A DNA stretch of 64,000 nt from the NCBI GenBank assembly GCA_013204985.1, contig JABMLG010000010.1, forward strand, positions 62,001-126,000, written 5' to 3'. This stretch comes from Microbacteriaceae bacterium VKM Ac-2855 (GTDB taxonomy: Bacteria > Actinomycetota > Actinomycetes > Actinomycetales > Microbacteriaceae). The notes beneath the pieces are model-generated. The model saw only the letters and a list, made by a program, of their open reading frames with translations. It made no database searches and was not told the DNA's origin. Below, in pieces: positions 25,504 to 33,622 of this stretch. Numbering within the stretch: position 1 is the stretch's first letter; each line of letters begins with the position of its first letter. The position numbers were made by a program, and so were the translations under genes.

Positions 25504-28500
25504 ATGACCCTGAAACACCGTGCGATCGCGGTGGGAACCGTGTTCGCGCTCGCGGCGGGACTCGTCTCGCTCACCGCGCCACCCGCATCCGCTGCGGGCA
25601 CCCTCTCGATCGAGTCGGCCAAAAGGCTCGACCTGCAGTTCGAGGGCAACCTGACGGATGCGGCGACGACGCCCAACACCGTCACCGTGCAGAAGGGCAG
25701 TGCCGCCTACGGCACCGGCATCACCGGACAGGCCTTCAACTTCACCGGCGGCACCGCGCTGAGGCTCGGCACCGCGGCCGCGCTGCAGCCGCAGAACCTC
25801 ACCGCCTCGTTCTGGTACAAGCCCAACGCCACGATGACGGGAGAGCAGGTCTTCACCTGGAACAAGACCGTCTACAACTCCGACGGCTGGTACCTCACCT
25901 CGGAGGGCGACACCACGCCGCTCGCCCTGTCGATCGGCCCGTCGAGCGGTCAGCCCTACAAGGTCGCCGTCGACGCGACGCGCTCCGCCTTCTTCCCGAC
26001 CGGCCAGTGGACTCACGTGGCCGTCACCTACGACAAGACGACCAAGCAGGTGCAGTTCTACCGCAACGGCGTCCGCCAGATCTCGACGGTGAAGAGCGCG
26101 GCGACCGGCACGGCCACGGGAGTGCTCGGCTCCGAGGCCAGCTCGGTCAAGACCATCGGCTACAACGGCCCCACCTACAACGGGGCGCACCTGAACGGCC
26201 TGCTCGACGACTACACGCTCTACAACGGCGTCGCCAGCATCGCGGATGTGGTCACGCTCACGCAGCGCGGCACCCCCGCGTTCAACCCCGCGACGGTCGC
26301 GCAGGGCGACCTCGACGGCCTCTCCGTGCCGGCCAGCGCCTCCTCCGACTTCGGCCTGCCGCTCGAGGGAGCCCACGGCACCACCGTCGTCTGGACCTCG
26401 TCGAACCCCGCCGTCATCGCCGTCTCGGGCGGTGACGCCACCGTGACGAAGCCCACCGGCAACCCGGTGGACGTGACGCTCACGGCGACGGCCAGCTACG
26501 GTGGCAGCACCCCCGTCACTCGTGCGTTCACCGTCACCGTCGCCCCGGAAGGAGTGGAGACCTCCGTGTACCTGCTCGGCTCCGAGCTCGAGGACGTCAC
26601 CGTCACGGATCCGTACTTCGCCAACGGCAGCGAGCAGACCGTCGAGTACCTGCTCAGCCTCGACCCCGAGAAGTTCTTGTACTCCTGGTACATCCAGGCG
26701 GGGCTCAACCCCACCACGGCTTCCGGCTACGGCGGTTGGGAGCGCAGCACCGGCACCCGGTTCCAGGGCCACTTCTTCGGTCACTACCTGTCGGCGCTCT
26801 CGCAGGCCTACGCGACCGAGACGGATGCGACCACGAAGGCCGCGCTGCTCGCCAAGCTCACCGCCGGCGTCGACGGTCTGAAGCGGGTGCAGGACGCCTA
26901 CGCGCTCGCGCATCCGGCCGATGCCGGCTACGTCGCTCCGTTCTCGACGAACCTGCTGCCCAGCGGCGGCGACGGCCTGCTCGTGCCCTTCTACAACCTG
27001 CACAAGGTGCTCGCTGGCCTGCTGGATGCGCACGAGTACGCACCCGGCGCGGTCTCGACCAAGGCGCTCAGCGTAGCCGACGGCTTCGGCACGTGGCTGA
27101 ACAACTGGGCCGGTCGGCAGTCGAACCCCGGCGCGATCCTGAACACCGAATACGGCGGGATGAACGAGGCGCTCTACGAGTTGTACTCGATCACCGAGAA
27201 GCCGGCGCACAAGCGGGCGGCGGAGTATTTCGACGAGACGGTGCTGTTCCAGAAGCTGGCCGCCGGACAGGACGTCCTGAACGGCCTGCACGCGAACACG
27301 ACCATCCCGAAGCTGATCGGCGCGCTCAAGCGCTACACGGTCTTCACCGACAACCCCGAGCTCTACGCGACCCTCACCGCGAGCGAGAAGAGCAACCTCG
27401 GCATGTACCGTACCGCCGCCGAGAACTTCTGGCAGATCGTGGTCTCCGACCACACCTACGCCAACGGCGCGAACAGTCAGTCCGAGCATTTCCACGGTGC
27501 GGATGAGCTGTACGAGTGGGCGACGAACGGCGTCACCTCGGGCTACGGCGAGAACTCCACGGCCGAGGGCTGCAACGAGTACAACATGCTCAAGCTCACC
27601 CGGGCGCTGTTCCAGGTGACGAAGGACGTGAAGTATCCGGACTACTACGAGACGACGCTGCTGAACACGATCGTCGCCTCGCAGAACCCCGAGACCGGCA
27701 TGGTCACCTACTTCCAGCCGCAGACCGCCGGCTACGCCAAGGTCTTCGGCAAGGAGCTGGACGAGTTCTGGTGCGATCACGGCACCGGGATCGAGAGCTT
27801 CACCAAGCTGGGCGACTCGATCTACTTCCGCGACACCGATTCGATCTACGTGAACCAGTTCCGCTCGTCCGAGCTGCGCTCGAGCGAGTTCGACCTGACA
27901 CTGACGCAGACCGCGGACGTGCCGAACACCGACACCGTGCACTTCACGGTGGGCGGCGAGGGCAGCACGACGCTGCGCCTGCGCATCCCCTCGTGGGTCG
28001 ACGGCTCGCCGTCGCTGTCGGTGAACGGCGTCGCGCGCGATGTCGCGGCGTCGACGGATGCGGGTTACGTGGTCGTCGAGGTCGCCGCCGGCGACGAGCT
28101 CGACTACACCCTGCCCGCCACGGTGACCGCGGTCGCCGACACCGAGAACCCGAACTGGGTCGCCTTCCAGTACGGCCCCGTCCTGCTCGCGACCGAGCTC
28201 AGCCGCACCAACGTCGACGCCAGCTACGTGGCCGGTGTGCTCGTGCGGATGGGCGTGGCCGACAAGTCGCTCAGCAACAACGTGGTCGTCTCCGACGCCG
28301 CTGCGTGGAAGAGCGGCATCGAGCAGAACCTCGTGCGCATCCCGAACGGTGCGAACGGCAACGGTGACGAGACGATGCGGTTCAGACTGCAGAACGTCGA
28401 CTCGGCCGCCGCGGCGCTGACGTTCGAGCCGTACTACTCGCTCTACGGCGCCCGTTACGCGACCTACATGACGCTCATCCAGCCAGACTCCCCGGAGGCG

Positions 28501-29619
28501 CAGGCGCAGATCAAGACCCAGAAGGAGCAGAAGCGCACCAGCGAGATGAGCATCGACGCACTCACCTCGTTCGACAACAACAACAGCGAGGCCGACAAGA
28601 ACTACAAGTACAACAAGTCGGGCGTCGGCATCTTCAACGGTCAGGGCTTCCGTGACGGTCAGATCGCCACGGATGCGTACTTCCAGTACGACATGATCGT
28701 CGACCCGACCCTGCCGAAGAACTACCTCGCGGCGCGCTACTACGGCGGCGACAACGGGCGCACCTTCGGGATCTACCTCAACGATGTGCTGCTGAAGAAC
28801 GAGCGCGTCACCAACGCCGCCGGATCGACCAGCTTCTACATCCAGTACGACGAGATCCCTCGGGCAGTGCTCGACGGCATCGCTGCGAAGGACAGCTACA
28901 AACGCGACCAGAGCGGCGCGTACGTGCTGGATGCGCAGGGCAAGAAGATCCCGGTGGTGACGGTGCGCTTCCAGGGCAACGGCACCAGCTACGTCGGCGG
29001 GCTCTTCGGGCTGTCGACGACGCGGACGAACGCCTATGGGACGGCCGCCGAGCTGTCGAAGCTCGCCTTCGACACGGGCGTGCTGAGCCCGGCGCTGACC
29101 GCGGGCGTGCGCGACTACACGCTGACCGTGCCCGCCTCCGCGACGAGCGTCGTGTTCGATGCGGATCCGGCCGTGGGCAGCGGGCTCGTGTACGTGGGCG
29201 ACGTGCTGATCGACGACACCCTGCCGCGCTCGATCCCGCTGGCCGCGGGTGCGAGCACGATCACGCTGAAGTCGTACGCGCAGGATCACAGCACGAACGT
29301 GACCTACCGGGTCAATGTCGTCCGTGATCGCGTGCTCGACGTCGTGGCGACCGCCTCCTCGCGCTGCGTGGCCGGCAAGGTCGTGCTGACCGTGGTGGCG
29401 ACGAACCGCGACACCGTGCCCGTGAACCTCGCGGTTACGTCGGCGTGGGGAAGCAGCTCGTTCACCGCCGTCGCGCCGGGCAAGAACGCCTCCGCGGCGT
29501 TCACCACCCGAGCGGCGTCCATCACCGCAGGTGAAGCCACCGTGCGCGCCACGGCGACCGTCGACGGCCGGGCGGTGACCACCACCGTCACGGCCCCGTA
29601 CACCGCGCGCAGCTGCTGA
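25504..29619 (+). CDS. Secreted GH127/GH146-type beta-L-arabinofuranosidase
   Basis: 1371 residues. The signal peptide ends near 31 (PPASAAG), LamG lies at about 45-240, an Ig-like domain at 260-350 and a DUF1680/GH127-type catalytic domain at about 355-920 (GWERSTGTRFQGHFFGHYLS, NTEYGGMNEALYELYSIT, STAEGCNEYNMLKLTRALF, DEFWCDHGTGIESFTKLGDS). By family knowledge the enzyme uses a zinc-bound cysteine nucleophile. Glu688, Cys690 and Cys757 would be its site, and the position after Cys757, a second Cys in many relatives, is Asp758 here. A family C-terminal region (about 1020-1190), a cadherin-like domain (1192-1275) and the shared C-terminal domain follow. The enzyme would release beta-linked arabinofuranose outside the cell. 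ATG 25504 has GAAGGAAA upstream. Confidence 0.9.
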   Translation: MTLKHRAIAVGTVFALAAGLVSLTAPPASAAGTLSIESAKRLDLQFEGNLTDAATTPNTVTVQKGSAAYGTGITGQAFNFTGGTALRLGTAAALQPQNLTASFWYKPNATMTGEQVFTWNKTVYNSDGWYLTSEGDTTPLALSIGPSSGQPYKVAVDATRSAFFPTGQWTHVAVTYDKTTKQVQFYRNGVRQISTVKSAATGTATGVLGSEASSVKTIGYNGPTYNGAHLNGLLDDYTLYNGVASIADVVTLTQRGTPAFNPATVAQGDLDGLSVPASASSDFGLPLEGAHGTTVVWTSSNPAVIAVSGGDATVTKPTGNPVDVTLTATASYGGSTPVTRAFTVTVAPEGVETSVYLLGSELEDVTVTDPYFANGSEQTVEYLLSLDPEKFLYSWYIQAGLNPTTASGYGGWERSTGTRFQGHFFGHYLSALSQAYATETDATTKAALLAKLTAGVDGLKRVQDAYALAHPADAGYVAPFSTNLLPSGGDGLLVPFYNLHKVLAGLLDAHEYAPGAVSTKALSVADGFGTWLNNWAGRQSNPGAILNTEYGGMNEALYELYSITEKPAHKRAAEYFDETVLFQKLAAGQDVLNGLHANTTIPKLIGALKRYTVFTDNPELYATLTASEKSNLGMYRTAAENFWQIVVSDHTYANGANSQSEHFHGADELYEWATNGVTSGYGENSTAEGCNEYNMLKLTRALFQVTKDVKYPDYYETTLLNTIVASQNPETGMVTYFQPQTAGYAKVFGKELDEFWCDHGTGIESFTKLGDSIYFRDTDSIYVNQFRSSELRSSEFDLTLTQTADVPNTDTVHFTVGGEGSTTLRLRIPSWVDGSPSLSVNGVARDVAASTDAGYVVVEVAAGDELDYTLPATVTAVADTENPNWVAFQYGPVLLATELSRTNVDASYVAGVLVRMGVADKSLSNNVVVSDAAAWKSGIEQNLVRIPNGANGNGDETMRFRLQNVDSAAAALTFEPYYSLYGARYATYMTLIQPDSPEAQAQIKTQKEQKRTSEMSIDALTSFDNNNSEADKNYKYNKSGVGIFNGQGFRDGQIATDAYFQYDMIVDPTLPKNYLAARYYGGDNGRTFGIYLNDVLLKNERVTNAAGSTSFYIQYDEIPRAVLDGIAAKDSYKRDQSGAYVLDAQGKKIPVVTVRFQGNGTSYVGGLFGLSTTRTNAYGTAAELSKLAFDTGVLSPALTAGVRDYTLTVPASATSVVFDADPAVGSGLVYVGDVLIDDTLPRSIPLAAGASTITLKSYAQDHSTNVTYRVNVVRDRVLDVVATASSRCVAGKVVLTVVATNRDTVPVNLAVTSAWGSSSFTAVAPGKNASAAFTTRAASITAGEATVRATATVDGRAVTTTVTAPYTARSC

Positions 29620-29635
29620 CGCCGGTCCATCCGCA

Positions 29636-29685
29636 GGGGGTTGTCACTGCGTCCCGCGTTCTCGCGGGACGCGGTGGCAACCCCC
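29636..29685 (+). terminator. 22-bp stem-loop after the GH127 gene
   Basis: GGGGGTTGTCACTGCGTCCC (29636-29655, plus GC) pairs with GCGGGACGCGGTGGCAACCC (29664-29683, plus CC), with two G-U type mismatches and a six-base loop. It lies 17 bases past the stop. A third, lone arm-like copy (GCGGGACGCAGTGGCGACCC) follows at about 29716-29735. Confidence 0.75.
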
Positions 29686-29755
29686 TGTTCCGACGACGGC
29701 GCGGGAGGCGATGGTGCGGGACGCAGTGGCGACCCGCCCCGGTCCGCATCCGTGC

Positions 29756-29785
29756 TTGACACCCACCCGTCGCGCTCCATAGAGT
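29756..29785 (+). promoter_or_regulatory. Promoter of the WxL/DUF916/LacI operon
   Basis: TTGACA (29756-29761) and TAGAGT (29780-29785), 18-base spacer, close to the sigma-70 consensus. It is followed 14 bases later by the operator at 29800. Confidence 0.75.
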
Positions 29786-29799
29786 GACGACACCCAATG

Positions 29800-29815
29800 A
29801 TGTTCCCGGTAACAA
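29800..29815 (+). promoter_or_regulatory. LacI-type operator of the WxL/LacI operon
   Basis: ATGTTCCCGGTAACAA matches the consensus except for the last base. It lies just downstream of the -10 box. Because the LacI gene at 31830 is in this operon, the site would give autoregulation and puts the WxL genes into the arabinan regulon. Confidence 0.85.
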
Positions 29816-29856
29816 ACCCGGTCGCCATCCCCCAGATCTCGATGAGGAGAACAACC

Positions 29857-30501
29857 ATGCACTCGAAGAAGACTGCGCGTTCACGCAAGAGCGTACTGCT
29901 GCGCGCATCCGTCGCCACGCTCGGTGGCCTGATGCTGGCCGGGGTGGCCACGACCGCCTACGCCGCAGACCCCTACGGCTCGGACGACGTCGATGTGAAC
30001 GTCGACATCGCGGAGCTCACCGAGCCCGGCGTGCTCGCCATGAGCGTCGCCGGCACCAGCACCACCCTGACCGAGACCGGGTCCACCGCGACCGTCCGCC
30101 AGTTCACCGGCATCATGCCCACCGTGACGGTCACCGACACCCGCGACGCCGAGGACGTCCCCGCCGGGGTCGGCTGGTACGTGGTCGGTTCCTCCAGCGA
30201 CTTCATCGGTACGGCGGGTCAGGACCCGATCGGAGCCGAGTACTTCGGTTGGACGCCGCACCTCATCGACGGCGGCGAGTCGGGATTGGTCGCCGAGGGC
30301 GAGCAGGTCGACACGGTGCTCGACTCCGGTCCCGACAACGTCGGACTGGTCGACCAGGAACTGCTGGCCCTCGCGATCGATTCCGGCGAGGCGCAGACCG
30401 ACGGTTCTTGGACCGCCAACGCGGACCTGTTCCTGAAGACTCCTGCGGATGTCGAGTCGGGCAGCTACGCTTCCGTCCTGACCCTCTCGCTCTTCGAGTA
30501 A
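29857..30501 (+). CDS. WxL-like surface protein
   Basis: 214 residues with a long basic signal peptide (MHSKKTARSRKSVLLRA, cleavage near TTAYAAD). The mature part is strand-rich and acidic: VDVNVDIAELTEPGVLAMSV, PTVTVTDTRDAEDVPAGVGW, GSYASVLTLSLFE. This follows the WxL-domain layout (VTDTR..W then a closing Y..TLTL strand), although the strict WxL triplets are degenerate (WYV). WxL proteins attach non-covalently to peptidoglycan, usually with a DUF916 partner, which is the next gene. ATG 29857 has GAGGAGA seven bases upstream. An arabinan operator precedes it, so a role at the cell surface in polysaccharide capture is inferred, not shown. Confidence 0.75.
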   Translation: MHSKKTARSRKSVLLRASVATLGGLMLAGVATTAYAADPYGSDDVDVNVDIAELTEPGVLAMSVAGTSTTLTETGSTATVRQFTGIMPTVTVTDTRDAEDVPAGVGWYVVGSSSDFIGTAGQDPIGAEYFGWTPHLIDGGESGLVAEGEQVDTVLDSGPDNVGLVDQELLALAIDSGEAQTDGSWTANADLFLKTPADVESGSYASVLTLSLFE

Positions 30502-30516
30502 CGAACAGCGATTCCT

Positions 30517-30542
30517 CCCGGGGCCGGTACGCCGGCCCCGGG
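30517..30542 (+). terminator. GC hairpin between the WxL and DUF916 genes
   Basis: CCCGGGGCCGG (30517-30527) and CCGGCCCCGGG (30532-30542) form a perfect 11-bp stem with loop TACG. Located 15 bases after the WxL stop and 22 before the DUF916 start, it may act as a partial terminator or as an mRNA stabiliser favouring the first gene. Confidence 0.65.
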
Positions 30543-30564
30543 AACCCCTGACAAGGACGTCACC

Positions 30565-31620
30565 GTGCCCCGACCGACCCTGCTGCGCAGCCTGACCGCG
30601 ACGCTCGTCGCACTCCTCCTCGCCCTCGTGATCGCGCCGACGGCGAATGCCGAGGAGACGGCCCCGACCCTCACGTGGTCGGTGCGGCCCGCGACCGAGA
30701 GCGGGCAGGACAACCGCTCGTGGGTCGAACTCGAGCTGGATCCGGGCGCCTCCGCCGTCGATCACCTCGCGGTCCGCAACCTCAGCGCCGAAGCGGTGAC
30801 CTTCACCCTCACCGCGGCGGACGGCTACTTCACCCCCACCGGCCGGTTCAACATGAAGGCCTCCGACGTCGAGTCGACGGATGCGGGGACCTGGATCGAC
30901 GTGCAGGATACGGTCACCGTCGATGCCAACGGCACCGCGATCGTCCCGTTCACCGTCACGGTTCCCGAGGTCGTCGAGCCCGGCGATCACGCCGCGGGCA
31001 TCGCCGCGTCCGTCCGCTCCGAACAGGCCGGCTCCGACGGGACCAAGGTCGGCGTCGAGAGTCGGGTCGGCTTCCGAGTGATGACGCGGGTGACCGGCGA
31101 GCTCGCGCCGGCAGCGGCGATCGAGAACGTCGACGCCGACTACACGCTGTCGTGGAACCCCTTCGCCCCCGGATCGATGACCGTCTCGTTCGACGTGGTC
31201 AACGCGGGCAACGCGCGTTTCACGGTCGGCGGCTCCGTCAGCGCCAACGGTCGCAGCGTGTCGTACCCCGACGCGGACGCCGCGACCCAGGAGCTGCTAC
31301 CCGGCGACTCCCGCGCGCTCAGCGCAACGGTCGAGGGTGTCTGGCCCCTCTTCCTCCTCCCCACCGAGGTCCTGATGACCCCGACCGTCGTCACACCCGA
31401 TGGCAGCACCGTCATCGCGGATTCCGCCGCCACCACCGTGCAGGTGTGGGCGATGCCCTGGCCGCAGCTGCTGGTACTGCTCGGCGTCGCCCTGATCGTT
31501 CTCGCCCTGTTCGGTGGGCGCATCCGCTCGCGCCGCAAGCTCGACACCCTCCTCGAGCAAGCCCGCGCCGAAGGTGCTCGGGCCGCCGCCGTGGAGCCGG
31601 ATCCGGCGAGGCAGGATTGA
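30565..31620 (+). CDS. DUF916 (WxL-interacting) membrane-anchored protein
   Basis: 351 residues. The signal peptide ends near residue 30 (IAPTANAEE). An extracellular part begins LTWSVRPATESGQDNRSWVE and continues with paired beta-sandwich domains (PGASAVDHLAVRNLSAEAVT, VPFTVTVPEVVEPGDHAAGI, RVGFRVMTRVTGELAP, SMTVSFDVVNAGNARFTVGG). A single membrane helix (PQLLVLLGVALIVLALFGG) and a basic cytosolic tail close it. This is the DUF916 plus C-terminal layout of the partner of WxL proteins. GTG 30565 lies 63 bases after the WxL gene. Its stop overlaps the TTG of a tiny third gene (31617-31620). Confidence 0.85.
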   Translation: MPRPTLLRSLTATLVALLLALVIAPTANAEETAPTLTWSVRPATESGQDNRSWVELELDPGASAVDHLAVRNLSAEAVTFTLTAADGYFTPTGRFNMKASDVESTDAGTWIDVQDTVTVDANGTAIVPFTVTVPEVVEPGDHAAGIAASVRSEQAGSDGTKVGVESRVGFRVMTRVTGELAPAAAIENVDADYTLSWNPFAPGSMTVSFDVVNAGNARFTVGGSVSANGRSVSYPDADAATQELLPGDSRALSATVEGVWPLFLLPTEVLMTPTVVTPDGSTVIADSAATTVQVWAMPWPQLLVLLGVALIVLALFGGRIRSRRKLDTLLEQARAEGARAAAVEPDPARQD

Positions 31621-31787
31621 ACGGCCGTCTGCCGCTCGGTTCGGATTCGATCACGGTTCTCGTCCACATCGGGCCCGCCCATGTCACCGAGCTGGGGACG
31701 ACCGGCGTCGACATCGCCGTGCCGCTGATCCTCGGGCTCACCCTCGCGCTCCTGGGCTCGATGCTCCTCTCCGTGGAGGGCCGGTAG
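31617..31787 (+). CDS. Tiny LPxTG-like membrane peptide (56 aa), third member of the WxL cluster
   Basis: A TTG at 31617 overlaps the DUF916 stop (TTGA) and opens a 56-codon frame beginning with a short extracellular-like stretch. It then carries TELGTTGVDIAVPLILGLTL and ALLGSMLLSVEGR. The order LGTTG, hydrophobic helix, short tail with Arg resembles a C-terminal cell-wall sorting signal or the end of a larger surface protein reduced to its anchor. There is no signal peptide. It could be a genuine micro-protein that sits in the membrane with DUF916, or the tail of a decayed LPxTG protein. The exact coupling supports translation. Confidence 0.5.
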   Translation: MNGRLPLGSDSITVLVHIGPAHVTELGTTGVDIAVPLILGLTLALLGSMLLSVEGR

Positions 31788-31829
31788 GCTGGCCGCGTCG
31801 GACACCGCCGAGCGTCTGGCGGTCAGCGG

Positions 31830-32867
31830 ATGAGCGACGGGAGCGAACGGGACGTGAGCTCTAACGTCGGGCCCGGGGAACCGACCATCCGGCAGGTCGC
31901 GACCGTGGCCGGCGTCTCGCACATGACCGTCTCGCGGGTGCTCAACGATCATCCGAACATCAAGCCCGAGACCCGTCGGCGTGTGCTCGAGGCGATCGAG
32001 GAGCTGAACTACCGGCCGAACATCGCCGCTCGCACCCTCGCCACCCGCAGCAGTCGGCGGATCGGCGTGCTGGTCGAGAGCGCCGTGGAGTTCGGCCCGA
32101 CGAGCACGCTGCGCTCCGTCGAGGTCGCCGCCCGCGAATCGGGCTACACCGTCACCTCGGTGGCGTTGCGCGATGACGACGGCATGAGCCCGCAGGACGC
32201 CGTCGACCACCTCACCGGTCAGGGGGTCGACGCGCTCTGCGTGATCGCGCCGCGCTCCTCCTCCGTCGCGGCGCTGCGCCGGATCACCATCGGCATCCCC
32301 GTGCTCGTGGTCAAAGCCGACAGCGACCCGAACTTCCTCACCGTCGCCGTAGATCAGCAGATGGGCGCGACGCTGGCGGTCGACCACCTGGTGTCGCTGG
32401 GGCACCGCGACATCCTGCACGTCGCGGGTCCGCTCGACTGGCTCGAGGCCCGTGCGCGCGAGCGGGCGTTCCACGCCCGTGCGAAGTCGTGGGCGGTGCG
32501 CGAGCGCCCGATCGTCGTGGGCGACTGGACCGCGGACTTCGGGTACGACTTCGCCCGTACCATCCGCTCGATCCCCGAGTACACGGCGATCTTCGTGGCG
32601 AACGACGAGATGGCGCTGGGCCTGATCCACGGCTTCCACGAGAAGGGCATCCGTGTGCCCGAGGACATCAGCATCGTCGGTTTCGACGACCTGCCCACGT
32701 CGCGGCACTTCCTTCCTCCGCTGACCACCATCCGTCAGGACTTCGACGGCCTGGGCGCAACGGTCGTCGAAGTGCTGCGTGCCGCGCTCGAGGGCCGAGA
32801 GATCCCGCAGCGCACGAAGATCCCGGTCGAACTCGTGGTGCGAGAGTCGACGGCGCCGCCGCGCTGA
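31830..32867 (+). CDS. LacI-family transcriptional regulator, probable arabinan regulator
   Basis: 345 residues. The N-terminal helix-turn-helix is TIRQVATVAGVSHMTVSRVL followed by NDHPNIKPETRRRVLEAIEE and LNYRPNIAARTLATR (hinge helix). The rest is the periplasmic-binding-protein-like sensor: RRIGVLVESAVEFGPTSTLR, VNHL-type VDHLVSLGHRDILHVAG, AIFVANDEMALGLIHGFHEK and GFDDLPTSRHFLPPLTTIRQ. It should bind the ATGTTCCCGGTAACAT sites, because its own operon starts with one (29800) and the neighbouring enzyme and transporter genes carry the others. The inducer is probably an arabinose-containing sugar (inference). ATG 31830 was taken; GTG 31854 with GGGAG upstream is an alternative start. Confidence 0.9.
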   Translation: MSDGSERDVSSNVGPGEPTIRQVATVAGVSHMTVSRVLNDHPNIKPETRRRVLEAIEELNYRPNIAARTLATRSSRRIGVLVESAVEFGPTSTLRSVEVAARESGYTVTSVALRDDDGMSPQDAVDHLTGQGVDALCVIAPRSSSVAALRRITIGIPVLVVKADSDPNFLTVAVDQQMGATLAVDHLVSLGHRDILHVAGPLDWLEARARERAFHARAKSWAVRERPIVVGDWTADFGYDFARTIRSIPEYTAIFVANDEMALGLIHGFHEKGIRVPEDISIVGFDDLPTSRHFLPPLTTIRQDFDGLGATVVEVLRAALEGREIPQRTKIPVELVVRESTAPPR

Positions 32868-32934
32868 GGCCGCGCGGCTGCGGTCGCCGGGCAGCCCGCG
32901 GATAGGCGTCTCGAGTGCCCGGTTGAAACGTTCC

Positions 32935-33068
32935 GTGTGGGCCAGGACCGGTCGAACGAAAGCGCATGTCGTCGGGACGCTTGAGAGCCGCGGAACGACG
33001 CGGATCACGTCGCTGCAGGGCAGGTGCGATTCGTTTCCACCGGTCCATAGCCACACCTCCGACTCGGA
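32935..33068. repeat. Dispersed ~135-bp element, copy 1
   Basis: This stretch resembles 47262-47392 base by base over about 135 bases in the same orientation. Shared blocks include GGCCAGGACCGGTCG, a CCGCGGAAC block, GGTGCGAT and AGCCACACC. Neither copy holds a convincing gene; both lie in long intergenic regions. It may be an old repeat, a structured RNA or a degraded short gene. The flanking parts of the 755-base gap 32868-33622 hold the tandem array listed next and no gene. Confidence 0.55.
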
Positions 33069-33112
33069 GTGGCTGCGGCGCGCGTCGCCGTCGGCGCTCC
33101 GCATTCGTCCTT

Positions 33113-33539
33113 CGGGGAGGAGGGACGGGTGGGGTGAGGAGGGATGGGCCCTGGTTTTCCGGGTCCGGTGGGTTTCTCCTCGGGGGAGGAGGGATTGGCC
33201 GTGCGGATGCGCCGTGACCCGTGGAGCGTCGCGTGCGCGCCGGATTCGTCCTTGGGGGAGGAGGGACGGGTGCGGACGGATGGGCCCTGGTCTTCCGCGT
33301 TCGGTGGGTTTTTTCTCGGGGGAGGAGGGATGGGTGGGGTGAGGAGGGATGGGCCCGGGTGTTCCGTGTCCGGTGGGTTTCTCCTCGGGGAGGAGGGATG
33401 GGTGGGGTGAGGAGGGATGGGCCCGGGTGTTCCGTGTCCGGTGGGTTTTTCCTTGGGGGAGGAGGGATGGGTGGGGCGAGGAGGGATGGGCCCGGGTCTT
33501 CCGCATCCGGCAGGTTTCTCCTCGGGGGAGGAGAGGTGG
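33113..33539. repeat. Tandem array of ~64-70-bp units
   Basis: Six units start at about 33113, 33182, 33253, 33318, 33387 and 33455, with a partial seventh at 33524. Each opens with GGGGAGGAGGGA and most contain GAGGAGGGATGGGCCC and TCCGGTGGGTTT, ending CTCCTC next to the following GGGGAG. Units 4-6 are nearly identical; unit 2 is diverged. The unit junction CTCCTCGGGGAGGAG is itself palindromic. Proline-rich frames through it are artefacts of the repeat. Confidence 0.85.
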
Positions 33540-33622
33540 TGGCCCCTGGAGGTAACGGTTGGCGCACGACTCCTGAAACCCGCCCGACGGCGGGCTGCGA
33601 GGGCGCGTAGAATCACGGGCGA

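Noticed and set aside
25213-29289. A minus-strand frame of 1358 codons opposite the GH127 gene
   Set aside because: Antisense shadow: composition is Arg/Val/Gly-rich without recognisable motifs. The plus strand has a complete family match.
33113-33539. Regular repeats looked at as a CRISPR array
   Set aside because: Units are contiguous with no unique spacers, contain palindromic junctions and there are no cas genes in the window.
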